Shown here: positions 41,155 through 48,816 of the stretch, piece after piece
How positions within the stretch are numbered: the stretch's first letter is position 1
Layout: every line of letters starts with the position of its first letter
Source: Gemmatimonadota bacterium
GTDB taxonomy: Bacteria; Latescibacterota; UBA2968; UBA8231
Assembly: GCA_009841115.1 (NCBI GenBank)
Contig: VXML01000107.1
Location: 279,423-343,422 of the forward strand
DNA length: 64,000 nt
Reading direction: 5' to 3'
Position numbers and translations under genes: made by a program
Notes under the pieces: model-generated
What the model was told of the DNA's origin: nothing
Database searches by the model: none
What the model saw: only the letters and a program-made list of their open reading frames with translations

Positions 41155-41933
41155 GCGATGGCCTTCTTGAGGGCGATGGCGATCTCGCCGTCGTCGGCAT
41201 AGACCGGCAGCGCGCCGCTCAGCGTTACGCGCCCGTCGTAGCCGGATGCGCGCAAGGTGTGTAGAAAAAGCGCGTGGTCGGCTGGCGTGGTTTGCGGTCG
41301 GCCGCGGCCCGGCTCGGCAATGTGGGCGTGGATCAGGTGTGGCCCGGCTTCTTTGAGTGCGTCGAAGGACTCGCCGTTGAGCTTCATGTGGAAGAAATCG
41401 GCCATCAGCTTGGCGTGCGAGCGGTTGACGTCCGCGATGAACTCGGTGGCTTCGGAGACGGTGTTGAGCAGGTTGGCGTCGTCGCGGTTATAAGGTTCGA
41501 GCGCGACCTTGACGCCACGAGGCTCGCCGAGGTCGGCGCACAGATGCAAGAAGTCGGCGACCTGTTGGCGGGCTTTGTCGCGGTCGAAGCCGTCGGGCAC
41601 CCAGCGCGAGCCACCGCTGCCGTAGCCGATGACCTCGACTCCGGCGCGTTGCATGAGGTCGAAGACTCGCGTGACAAAAGCGCGCAGCCGCTCCAAGCTC
41701 ACGTCGGGGCCGACGACCATTAGCCCGCGCCCCTGCGGATCGCCAACAAAACCGCACATCGTCTTCATCTGGAGCGGGTGCTTTGCCAAAAGCGCTAAGA
41801 ACTCGCGCTCGACCGCTCGTGGGTTGTCTGCGTCAATGCCGAGCAAACCGGGTGAGCCTTCGAGATAGTCGAAGTCCCAGTCGGCGGACTCTTCAAGCTG
41901 TTGGCGATTGGTAACTAAGAAGCCGATCTGCAT
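41151..41933 (-). CDS. Sugar phosphate isomerase/epimerase family protein
   Basis: A 260-residue TIM-barrel protein starting at the ATG at 41933 (MQIGFLVTNRQQLEESADWDFDYLEG); the frame is open to 42083, but that extension is made of repeat sequence. Metal ligands expected for the family are seen in VALEPYNRDDANLLN (Glu), LMADFFHMKL (Asp/His) and IHAHIAEPGRGRP (His). The usual final Glu after the eighth strand is not obvious: the segment reads YDGRVTLSGALPV. This may change metal binding. It is coupled to the cyclase gene by a 4-bp overlap and follows a Gfo/Idh/MocA gene. Confidence 0.88.
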   Translation of the reverse strand: MQIGFLVTNRQQLEESADWDFDYLEGSPGLLGIDADNPRAVEREFLALLAKHPLQMKTMCGFVGDPQGRGLMVVGPDVSLERLRAFVTRVFDLMQRAGVEVIGYGSGGSRWVPDGFDRDKARQQVADFLHLCADLGEPRGVKVALEPYNRDDANLLNTVSEATEFIADVNRSHAKLMADFFHMKLNGESFDALKEAGPHLIHAHIAEPGRGRPQTTPADHALFLHTLRASGYDGRVTLSGALPVYADDGEIAIALKKAIA

Positions 41934-41950
41934 GGGCTTTCCGTCCTCCG

Positions 41951-42015
41951 TGTAGTCCGGCCTCCGTGTAGTCCGGCCTCCGAATGGGGGCCGCATTGGG
42001 GCCGCATTGGGGCGG
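41951..42015. repeat. Degenerate array of the 27-bp hairpin element
   Basis: Read on the minus strand there are two 11-nt head fragments (42005-42015 and 41994-42004), one complete 27-nt unit (41967-41993; arms GGCCCC and GGAGGCC, tail GGACTACAC) and one 16-nt tail fragment (41951-41966). Together they fill nearly the whole gap between the Gfo/Idh/MocA stop at 42023 and the isomerase start at 41933. It is a decayed tandem version of the element at 6747-6827. Confidence 0.8.
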
Positions 42016-42022
42016 GGGACGC

Positions 42023-43111
42023 TTACTTGCCCCTGATCCAGCTCATGCCCTCGCCGCGCACCAAAAAGGAGCGCTCGTCCCAATGGCCGGGCCGGGTGAC
42101 AGGTATGCGCCCCTCCTCGACGGCGACATCGAGCGGGTTGTCGCGGGTTTGCAGCGGCAGGGCCACGCGCTCGTGCAGCCTAGCCGATTCATAGACGCCC
42201 ATCATGATCTCGGTGGCGGCTTTGCCGTGCTCGGCCTTGCCGTAGTAGTCCTCAAAATCGCCCTCGATCCAGCGGCAGATTCCGTATGCCTGATCGACGA
42301 AGGCGTTGCCGTAGCCGCTGGACTTGTCGGTGGGTTTGAAGTCCTGCCAGCCGCCGGAGGTGGTCGTCATGTAGCGCAGGCTGTTGTCGCTGACGATCAT
42401 CATGCCGTCTTCGCCGTAGATGGTGGCACCCACCTGATAGATATCGTTCATCTCGTTTTCGATCACGCCTTCGACTCCGTCGGGATAGCCGATGATCCCC
42501 GCGCAGCGGTCTTCGACCCGGTGGCCGAAGACGAAGTGATCGGTGTGGCGCTCGACCGAGCCCATGACCCACTCGGCCTGTGGATCGCCGAGGGCGTAGA
42601 GCTGGAAGTCGATGCAGTGGGTGCCGGTGTTCATCATCCCGGCTTTGACCGCGGACCACAGCCGCTGCGGCTTGCCGATGGCTCCGTCGGCGATCATTCG
42701 CCGCGCCTCGCGCCAAGAAGAGTAAAAGCGGCGCTGGTGGCCGATGGCGAGTTTGACGTCGTTGCGCTCGGCGGCAATGACCATGGCCTCGGCCTCGCCC
42801 AAGGAGACGGCCATGGGCTTTTCGCAGAGCACAGCTTGGGGCCGGCGGGCGCAGGCGGCGATGGACATTGCCGCGTGCTGGGGGTCCCAAGAGCAAACGC
42901 TGACGATGTCGAGGTTTTCCACGTCGAGCATCTCGCGGTAGGAGAGGTACTGTTTCTCGACGTTGAAATCCGCAGCGTAGCTAGCCAAGGCTTCGGGATG
43001 CGTGTCGGCGATGGCGGCGATTTCAGTGTGCTCGCACTCGGCCCAGCCGCGACCGTGCTCGCGGGCGATGCGGCCGGAGGCAATGACGCCAACGCGGTAT
43101 TTGGCCGGCAT
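42023..43111 (-). CDS. Gfo/Idh/MocA family oxidoreductase
   Basis: A 362-residue protein with the Rossmann start YRVGVIASGRIAREHGRGW, the canonical VLCEKPMAVSLGEAEAM motif (EKP), AIGHQRRFYSSWREARRMI and the C-terminal domain segment NTGTHCIDFQLYALGDPQAEWVMGSV. NAD(P)-dependent sugar or cyclitol oxidoreductase; the EKP lysine and a GTHxxD-type histidine are intact, so it should be active. It starts 3 nt after the SPFH stop and is followed by the isomerase and cyclase genes, a typical set for cyclitol or sugar breakdown. Confidence 0.93.
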   Translation of the reverse strand: MPAKYRVGVIASGRIAREHGRGWAECEHTEIAAIADTHPEALASYAADFNVEKQYLSYREMLDVENLDIVSVCSWDPQHAAMSIAACARRPQAVLCEKPMAVSLGEAEAMVIAAERNDVKLAIGHQRRFYSSWREARRMIADGAIGKPQRLWSAVKAGMMNTGTHCIDFQLYALGDPQAEWVMGSVERHTDHFVFGHRVEDRCAGIIGYPDGVEGVIENEMNDIYQVGATIYGEDGMMIVSDNSLRYMTTTSGGWQDFKPTDKSSGYGNAFVDQAYGICRWIEGDFEDYYGKAEHGKAATEIMMGVYESARLHERVALPLQTRDNPLDVAVEEGRIPVTRPGHWDERSFLVRGEGMSWIRGK

Positions 43112-43113
43112 CG

Positions 43114-44001
43114 CTACTTGGCGTCACCTAGGTGCATCAGGGGCAGCGGTGCAGGGCTGTCGCCGTCGATGAAATAGACCTTGGCGGCCGGGTCCTTGGA
43201 AATAGCCTCAAGGGACTTGAGCGCCTGAAGTTTGACGTAGTTGGGATTGCGGCCGATAGCGTCGTTGATCTTGGTGATTTCGTACGCTTGGGCGTCGGCG
43301 AGCAGGCGGCGCTTTTCGGCCTGGGCGGCGGCGGCGTTCTTTTCGGCCTCGGCAGCGGCGACTATCTGTTCCTGCTCGGTGGTGAAACGCTCTAGCTCGG
43401 CCTTCTGCTTTTCAACTTCCTGCTCACGCTCTTTTTTGGCCTCAATGGCCTTGGTGATAAAGGGCGGCAGCGAGATGTCGCGGATCAACACGGCTTCTAC
43501 CTCGACCCCTTTGGGCGTGAGGTAATCCTTCAGCCCTTCGAGCAAGGCCGTTTGCAAAGTGGTCTGCGTGGCTTCCAAAAAGAAGTCCTCGGCGCGCTTG
43601 ATGGTCTTGCCTTGCTCGCGGATGAGTGAGCGCAGCTTGGGTACGATGTGTACGGAGCGCACATTTTCAAAAGTGCCCGTCTCCTGCAAGATGCGCGGCG
43701 TGTCGGACGATACGAGACGGTACTGAACGCTGACGTCTATCTTGGTCTGTAGCTGGTCTTGGCTGGGGACGCTGGAGGTTTCGGAGTGCGTCTTTTGGCG
43801 CACGTCGAAAAGGTGCCACTCGTAGAGCGGGTTGACGGGGATGTGCAGACCCTCGCCGAAGTGTTTGAATTGGACTTCGCCGAAGAGGGTGGCGACGGCG
43901 ACGTGGCCGGCCGGGACGCTTTGGTAGAAGCGCGGACTGACGAGAAATAAGACGAAGACGGCGGCGATGATGCCGAGGATGGACTTAGGGAGCTGGATCA
44001 T
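43114..44001 (-). CDS. Prohibitin/SPFH domain membrane protein
   Basis: The ATG at 44001 has a perfect ribosome-binding site (AAGGAGG). The 295-residue protein has one N-terminal membrane segment (SILGIIAAVFVLFLVSPRF), then the SPFH/Band 7 domain (QSVPAGHVAVATLFGEVQ, VDVSVQYRL-type strand, LRSLIREQGKTIKRAEDFF, GVEVEAVLIRDISLPPFITKAIEAK) and a long coiled coil (KEREQEVEKQKAELERF, AAAEAEKNAAAAQAEKRRL). SPFH proteins form large ring-like membrane scaffolds linked to proteolysis and membrane order. Heading a sugar-catabolism-like operon is unusual; co-transcription may be incidental. Confidence 0.92.
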   Translation of the reverse strand: MIQLPKSILGIIAAVFVLFLVSPRFYQSVPAGHVAVATLFGEVQFKHFGEGLHIPVNPLYEWHLFDVRQKTHSETSSVPSQDQLQTKIDVSVQYRLVSSDTPRILQETGTFENVRSVHIVPKLRSLIREQGKTIKRAEDFFLEATQTTLQTALLEGLKDYLTPKGVEVEAVLIRDISLPPFITKAIEAKKEREQEVEKQKAELERFTTEQEQIVAAAEAEKNAAAAQAEKRRLLADAQAYEITKINDAIGRNPNYVKLQALKSLEAISKDPAAKVYFIDGDSPAPLPLMHLGDAK

Positions 44002-44022
44002 GGGGGGCCTCCTTACGGGCTC

Positions 44023-44098
44023 GGACATTTTTACCTACCTTTGATAAGGTTGGGGGGATTAATAATCTAGAAGGTAAATCCTCCACCTGAAAATGTCC
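44023..44098. promoter_or_regulatory. Inverted repeat in the divergent SPFH/hen1 promoter region
   Basis: GGACATTTT (44023-44031) and its exact complement AAAATGTCC (44090-44098) enclose 58 nt of AT-rich sequence between two divergent operons. It could be a shared operator or simply chance. There are no clear -10/-35 elements that I can assign with confidence. Confidence 0.35.
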
Positions 44099-44145
44099 AT
44101 AAAAGCACCCAAGACCAAATACTCGGCTGCAAGCGGGCGGATGTC

Positions 44146-45525
44146 GTGCTCCTGACTATAAGTACGGTCCATCAGCCCGCTACGGACTTGGGCTATCTCC
44201 TGTACAAGCACCCAGGCCGCACCCAAGCCTTTGACCTGCCCTTTGGGACGGCGCACGTCTTCTATCCAGAAGCCTCGTCTGAGCGATGCACGGTCGCGTT
44301 GCTGCTCGACGTAGATCCAACCGCGCTCAAGCGGCGCGCGGCGTCTTCCGACTTTGCGCTGGCGTCTTATGTCAACGACCGTCCGTACGCGGCCTCTTCT
44401 TTTACCAGCGTGGCCATTGCCCGCGTGTTTACCTCGGCCTTGAACGGACAGTGCCGAGAACGGGCTGAGCTAGTAGAAGAGCCTCTGCCGCTGCGAGTGG
44501 GCGTTAGCGCGCTGCCCTGCCGGGGAGGCGAGGATTTGTTGCGCGGCCTCTTTGAGCCGTTGGGATATGCGGTGGAGGTTAGGGGCTTCTTGCTCGACGA
44601 GCACTTTCCAGAGTGGGGAGACTCTCCCTATTACGAGGTCGAGCTAGAGTGCATGCGGCCGTTAAAAGAAGTGCTGGCGCACCTGTACGTGCTGATACCG
44701 GTGCTCGACGACGAGAAGCACTACTACGTGGGCGAGGAGGAGATCGACAAGCTGATGCGGCGAGGAGGGGAATGGCTGGCAGGCCACCCGCTGCGTGACC
44801 TAGTCGTCGAGCGCTACCTAAAGCACCAGCGAGGTCTGAAGCAGGCTGCGCTGTCGCGGCTGTTGGTAGAGGAAGCAGGGGAGGCTGAAAATCACGCGGG
44901 CGAGGAAGCTCTTGAAGCAGAGCTGAGCTTGAACCAGCAGCGCCTAACCGCCGTGTTCGAGGAACTCAAGGCGAGTGGTGCCCGGCGAGTGCTTGACCTC
45001 GGCTGTGGGGAAGGGCGGCTGCTCGCGCTGTTGGCGGCGGAAGTGCAGTTCGCCGAAGTGGCGGGAATGGATGTGTCGCCGCAAGCCCTGTCGCGTGCTC
45101 GTCGGCGATTAGAGAGGCTGCCGCGCGGCGAGCAGGTCACGCTTTTTCAGGGGTCGCTGGCCTATCGCGACGCTCGGTTGAGTGGGTACGACGCGGCGGC
45201 GCTGGTGGAGGTTGTAGAGCATTTGGACCCACCGCAGCTACGAGCCTGCGAGCGGGCCGTGTTCGAGTTCGCCCACCCGGCTACGGTGGTGATAACGACT
45301 CCTAACGCCGAATACAACGCCCATTGGGACGCGCTGCCGGCCGGTGCATTTCGCCATCCCGACCACCGCTTCGAGTGGCGGCGAGCGGAATTTGGGGCGT
45401 GGGCCGAGGAGATGGGGACGCGCTATGGATATGCCGTGCGCATCGCGCCCGTCGGTCCGGAGGACTCCGAGCTAGGCGCGCCGACGCAAATGGCGATTTT
45501 CTCTGCGGAGGGTGCCGGTGGCTGA
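44146..45525 (+). CDS. hen1: 3' terminal RNA ribose 2'-O-methyltransferase Hen1
   Basis: The start is a GTG at 44146, giving the family-typical N-terminus MLLTISTVHQPATDLGYLLYKHPGR; total length is 459 residues, normal for bacterial Hen1. The N-terminal half (about 1-240) is the Hen1-specific domain that stimulates Pnkp ligase. The C-terminal half is the methyltransferase: VLDLGCGEGRLLALL, GMDVSPQALSRARRRL, and the metal-binding VEVVEHLDPPQ with a downstream His. Hen1 methylates the 2'-OH of the 3' end at an RNA break so that, after ligation by Pnkp, the site resists re-cleavage by ribotoxins. It overlaps the pnkp gene by 14 bp. Confidence 0.96.
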   Translation: MLLTISTVHQPATDLGYLLYKHPGRTQAFDLPFGTAHVFYPEASSERCTVALLLDVDPTALKRRAASSDFALASYVNDRPYAASSFTSVAIARVFTSALNGQCRERAELVEEPLPLRVGVSALPCRGGEDLLRGLFEPLGYAVEVRGFLLDEHFPEWGDSPYYEVELECMRPLKEVLAHLYVLIPVLDDEKHYYVGEEEIDKLMRRGGEWLAGHPLRDLVVERYLKHQRGLKQAALSRLLVEEAGEAENHAGEEALEAELSLNQQRLTAVFEELKASGARRVLDLGCGEGRLLALLAAEVQFAEVAGMDVSPQALSRARRRLERLPRGEQVTLFQGSLAYRDARLSGYDAAALVEVVEHLDPPQLRACERAVFEFAHPATVVITTPNAEYNAHWDALPAGAFRHPDHRFEWRRAEFGAWAEEMGTRYGYAVRIAPVGPEDSELGAPTQMAIFSAEGAGG

Positions 45526-48067
45526 CGAAAAAATTCGACTCTCGATACCCGATCTCTCGCTGGTGGTGCTAATCGGCGTCTCTAGCTCGGGCAAATCGAC
45601 CTTTGCCCGCGAGCACTTCCTCCCGACCGAGGTGCTGTCTGCGGACTTTTTTCGCGCCTTGGTCGCCGACGACGAAAACAGCCTAGAGGCCACGGACGAT
45701 GCGTTTGCCTCTCTGCACTTTGTCGCTGCCCGCCGTTTGGCGCGGGGCCTGTTGACCGTGGTCGATGCGACCAACGTCCAGCCCGAGGCGCGCAAGCCAC
45801 TGGTAGAACTGGCCAAGCGCTACCACGCCCAGCCGGTGGCCATCGTCTTTGACCTGCCCCAATCTCTCTGCGAGGAGCGTGCGGCTGTGCGCACTGACCG
45901 CGACTTGCCCCCCCACGTAATCCCCCGGCAGTATCGCCAGCTACGCCGCAGCCTCAAGGGTCTCAAGCGCGAGGGTTTTCGCCGCATCTTTGCGCTGCGC
46001 TCACCCACAGACGTGGCGCGAGTCGAAACAGTGCGGGAGAAGCTGTGGCCGGACCGCCGCGAGGAGGGCGGTCCGTTCGACATCATCGGCGATGTCCACG
46101 GGTGTTGCGCCGAACTTGAAGCCCTGCTCGACCAGCTAGGGTATCGCATTGCAGGGGAAAAGGTGGAACCGCCGCCGGGGCGCAAGGCCGTCTTTGTCGG
46201 CGACTTAGTGGACCGCGGCCCCAATGCCCCCGGCGTCCTCGCGCTGGTCATGCGCATGGTGGAGTCAGGCTCGGCTCTGTGCGTACCGGGCAATCACGAC
46301 GCGCGCTTGGTCCGGGCCTTGCAAGGCAGGAAGGTCCAACGCACACATGGCTTGGCGGAGACGCTGACCCAGCTTGACGACGAGACCGCGGAGTTCAAGA
46401 AGAAGGTCGAAACCTTTCTCGGCGGCCTAGTCAGCCACTACGTCCTCGACGGCGGGGCGCTGGTAGTAGCGCATGCGGGTATGAAGGAGGAGATGGCTGG
46501 CCGCGCCTCTGGGGCCGTGCGTTCGTTTGCCCTGTACGGAGACGTAACGGGAGAGGAGGATGAATTTGGCTTGCCGGTGCGCCGCGATTGGGCAGCTGAG
46601 TATCGGGGCCGCGCTCGCGTCGTCTATGGCCACACGCCTGTGGCGCAGCCCGAGTGGGTCAACAATGCGATCAACATCGACACTGGCTGCGTGTTTGGCG
46701 GCGCGCTGACGGCGCTGCGCTATCCCGAGTTGGAACTCGTATCCGTCCCGGCCAAGGCGCAGTACTCCGAGCCGGTCCGCCCCTTGGCGGCGCAACAGAC
46801 GCGCGACGATGTGCTCGACTTAGCGGATGTGGCCGGGGGCTTCGACTCGAGCTCAGCCAAAGGTCGGCGCGTGGAGACGCGGTTGATGGGCCGAGTTTTC
46901 GTCCATGCGGAGCGGGCGGCTGCGGCGCTGGAAGTGATGAGCCGCTTTGCCGTTGATCATCGGTGGCTGGTCTATCTGCCGCCGACGATGGCTCCGCCCC
47001 AAACCAGCACCCGCCCCGACCTGCTCGAACACCCGGACGAAGTATTGGCGTACTATCGCCGCTGCGGCGTGCGCGAGCTCGTCTGCGAGGAGAAGCAGAT
47101 GGGCTCGCGGGCCGTGCTGGTCGTCTGCCGCGACCCGGAGACAGCACAGCGGCGCTTTGGAATAGAGGACGGCAGTGCGGGTATCTGCTACACGCGCACG
47201 GGCCGGCGCTTTTTTACGGATGCAGGCTTGGAAGCCGGGATCTTGGATCACGTGCGCCGGGCCTTTGAGCACAGCGAGCTGTGGAGTGCGCTGGCGACGG
47301 ACTGGGCGGTACTCGACGCCGAGATCATGCCTTGGTCGGCCAAGGCGCAGCAGCTACTCGAAGACCAGTACGCAGCGGTGGGCGCGGCGGCGCGGGTGTC
47401 GCTGGCAGCGTCCGTGGGCGCGCTGGAGCAGGCGGCGGCAAGGGGCATGGAGGTAGGCGAGTTGTTGAGCCGTTGTCGCGGCCGGGCCGAGTCCGTGGCA
47501 CACTACGCAGCGGCTTATCGCCCCTATTGCTGGCCCGTGCACTCGCTCAAGGATCTCAAATTGGCTCCTTTTCACCTCTTGGCCACGGAGGGACAGGTCC
47601 ACGTCAACCAGACCCACGCTTGGCATCTGGAGACCTTGGACAAGCTCTGCGCGGCTGAGCCGGAGTTGCTGTGCGCGATAGATCGTCGGCGGGTGATTTT
47701 GGACGACATGGACAGCAGCAGCGAAGTAGTTCAGTGGTGGGAGGAATTGACTGCCAGCGGTAGCGAGGGATTCGTCGCGAAGCCGTTGGATTTCGTCTGC
47801 ACAAACGGGCGCGGTCTCGTCCAGCCGGCGCTCAAGTGTCGAGGCCGTACGTACCTGCGGCTGATCTACGGGCCTGAGTACACGGAGCGCATAGAGTTGT
47901 TGCGCCGCCGCAATCTCAAGGGTAAGCAGGCGTTAGCCCTGCGGGAGTTTGCGCTGGGGGTGGAGGGTTTGGAGCGGTTTGTCGCCGGGCAGCCCTTGCA
48001 CCGGGTACACGAATGCGTCTTTGGGGTCTTGGCGTTGGAAAGCGCGCCGATTGACCCGAGATTCTAA
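45512..48067 (+). CDS. pnkp: Polynucleotide kinase-phosphatase-ligase Pnkp
   Basis: An 851-residue trifunctional RNA-repair enzyme, close to the usual size of about 860. Kinase: P-loop GVSSSGKST at residues 22-30, phosphorylating 5'-OH ends. Phosphatase: metallophosphoesterase motifs GDVHG (about 193), GDLVDRGP and GNHD (about 260), removing 2',3'-cyclic phosphate. Ligase: adenylation motif EEKQMGS with Lys at about 528. The GTG start at 45512 overlaps the end of hen1 by 14 bp; a second GTG at 45518 is possible. The Hen1-Pnkp pair repairs RNA, notably tRNA anticodon breaks made by ribotoxins, and marks the repaired site. All three active sites appear complete. Confidence 0.96.
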   Translation: MPVADEKIRLSIPDLSLVVLIGVSSSGKSTFAREHFLPTEVLSADFFRALVADDENSLEATDDAFASLHFVAARRLARGLLTVVDATNVQPEARKPLVELAKRYHAQPVAIVFDLPQSLCEERAAVRTDRDLPPHVIPRQYRQLRRSLKGLKREGFRRIFALRSPTDVARVETVREKLWPDRREEGGPFDIIGDVHGCCAELEALLDQLGYRIAGEKVEPPPGRKAVFVGDLVDRGPNAPGVLALVMRMVESGSALCVPGNHDARLVRALQGRKVQRTHGLAETLTQLDDETAEFKKKVETFLGGLVSHYVLDGGALVVAHAGMKEEMAGRASGAVRSFALYGDVTGEEDEFGLPVRRDWAAEYRGRARVVYGHTPVAQPEWVNNAINIDTGCVFGGALTALRYPELELVSVPAKAQYSEPVRPLAAQQTRDDVLDLADVAGGFDSSSAKGRRVETRLMGRVFVHAERAAAALEVMSRFAVDHRWLVYLPPTMAPPQTSTRPDLLEHPDEVLAYYRRCGVRELVCEEKQMGSRAVLVVCRDPETAQRRFGIEDGSAGICYTRTGRRFFTDAGLEAGILDHVRRAFEHSELWSALATDWAVLDAEIMPWSAKAQQLLEDQYAAVGAAARVSLAASVGALEQAAARGMEVGELLSRCRGRAESVAHYAAAYRPYCWPVHSLKDLKLAPFHLLATEGQVHVNQTHAWHLETLDKLCAAEPELLCAIDRRRVILDDMDSSSEVVQWWEELTASGSEGFVAKPLDFVCTNGRGLVQPALKCRGRTYLRLIYGPEYTERIELLRRRNLKGKQALALREFALGVEGLERFVAGQPLHRVHECVFGVLALESAPIDPRF

Positions 48068-48139
48068 GAATGGGCCGCTTGCGTCGCCGCCCACTGTCTC
48101 GGTATTATCAAACAGTTACGTCTCGACGGAGGATAGACC

Positions 48140-48709
48140 ATGATTACCATTACTGAAGCAGCAGAAGAGAAAATTGCCAATCTAGTCGCCGCAAGCGACA
48201 AGCCAGTCAAGGGCCTGCGCATCGGTGCTCGCCTCGACCCGGCCAAGCAGGTTGACTACAAGCTGGCATTCATCTCCGATCAGCAAATAGGCGGCGACGA
48301 TCAGGTCGTCCACTTTTCGGGCTTTGACGTGTATATGGATCCCGAAAGTGCCGACCTGTTGGCGGAAGCCAAGGTGGATTACGTAGATGGGCTGATGGGG
48401 TCGGGTTTCAAGATCGAGCGTCCGCGCAAGATGCCCGCACACCTGAGCGGTCCGGTGGCCGAGGCCGTCCACCGCGTCATCGAAACCCAAATCAACCCAG
48501 GCGTGGCTTCGCACGGCGGCGTGGTGACTTTAGTGGATATCAAAGGCAACACGGTATTTGTGCAGATGGGTGGGGGTTGTCAGGGCTGTGGCCAAGCCGA
48601 TGTGACGCTCAAACAGGGCATCATTCGCATGATCAAGGAAGCCGTGCCCGAGGTGGAAGCCGTAGAGGACGCGACGGATCACGCCGCAGGAGAAAATCCG
48701 TACTATTAG
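48140..48709 (+). CDS. nfuA: Fe-S biogenesis protein NfuA
   Basis: A 189-residue protein, starting after GGAGGATAGACC. Residues 1-95 are a degenerate HesB/IscA-type domain lacking the usual cysteines; residues 105-185 are the NifU-like domain with the cluster-binding CxxC in GGGCQGCGQADVTLKQGI. NfuA receives iron-sulfur clusters from the assembly scaffold and delivers them to target enzymes, and protects them under oxidative stress. No other iron-sulfur gene is adjacent. Its stop codon lies at the start of a long hairpin repeat. Confidence 0.95.
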   Translation: MITITEAAEEKIANLVAASDKPVKGLRIGARLDPAKQVDYKLAFISDQQIGGDDQVVHFSGFDVYMDPESADLLAEAKVDYVDGLMGSGFKIERPRKMPAHLSGPVAEAVHRVIETQINPGVASHGGVVTLVDIKGNTVFVQMGGGCQGCGQADVTLKQGIIRMIKEAVPEVEAVEDATDHAAGENPYY

Positions 48710-48802
48710 TGGTTAGTGGCCAGTGGCTGGTGGCCAGTCCCCCTCCCCTTAGAGTGAGGTGCGGGGTTGAGACTGACCACTGACCACTGGCCACTGACCA
48801 CT
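48708..48802. repeat. Long imperfect hairpin made of AGTGGYCAGTGG units
   Basis: Two 32-nt arms (48708-48739 and 48771-48802) match at 27 of 32 positions as inverted complements and are built from short AGTGGTC-like units; the loop is 31 nt. It starts on the nfuA stop codon and ends 14 nt before the PhyH start, just ahead of its GGAGAGG ribosome-binding site. It may end nfuA transcription or stabilise its RNA. Repeats of this unit are common dispersed non-coding elements. Confidence 0.8.
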
Positions 48803-48816
48803 GCTGGAGAGGCTCT

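Noticed and set aside
41984..43177. Long plus-strand open frame (397 codons) opposite the Gfo/Idh/MocA gene
   Set aside because: The minus-strand frame encodes a complete enzyme with family motifs; the antisense frame is a GC-rich shadow without recognisable features.
44059..44256. 65-codon minus-strand frame between SPFH and hen1
   Set aside because: It overlaps the hen1 start, lacks a ribosome-binding site and has no family resemblance.
46216..46232. GGCCCCAATGC inside the pnkp gene, resembling the 27-bp element
   Set aside because: It encodes the conserved phosphatase motif DRGPNAPG, lacks the GGACNGC tail and second arm, so the match is chance.
46843..46862. CTTCGACTCGAGCTCAGCC in the pnkp linker, resembling the kinase receiver repeat
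   Set aside because: It matches only partly and has no paired GCCGA arm; the linker is variable, so insertion cannot be distinguished from ordinary coding sequence.
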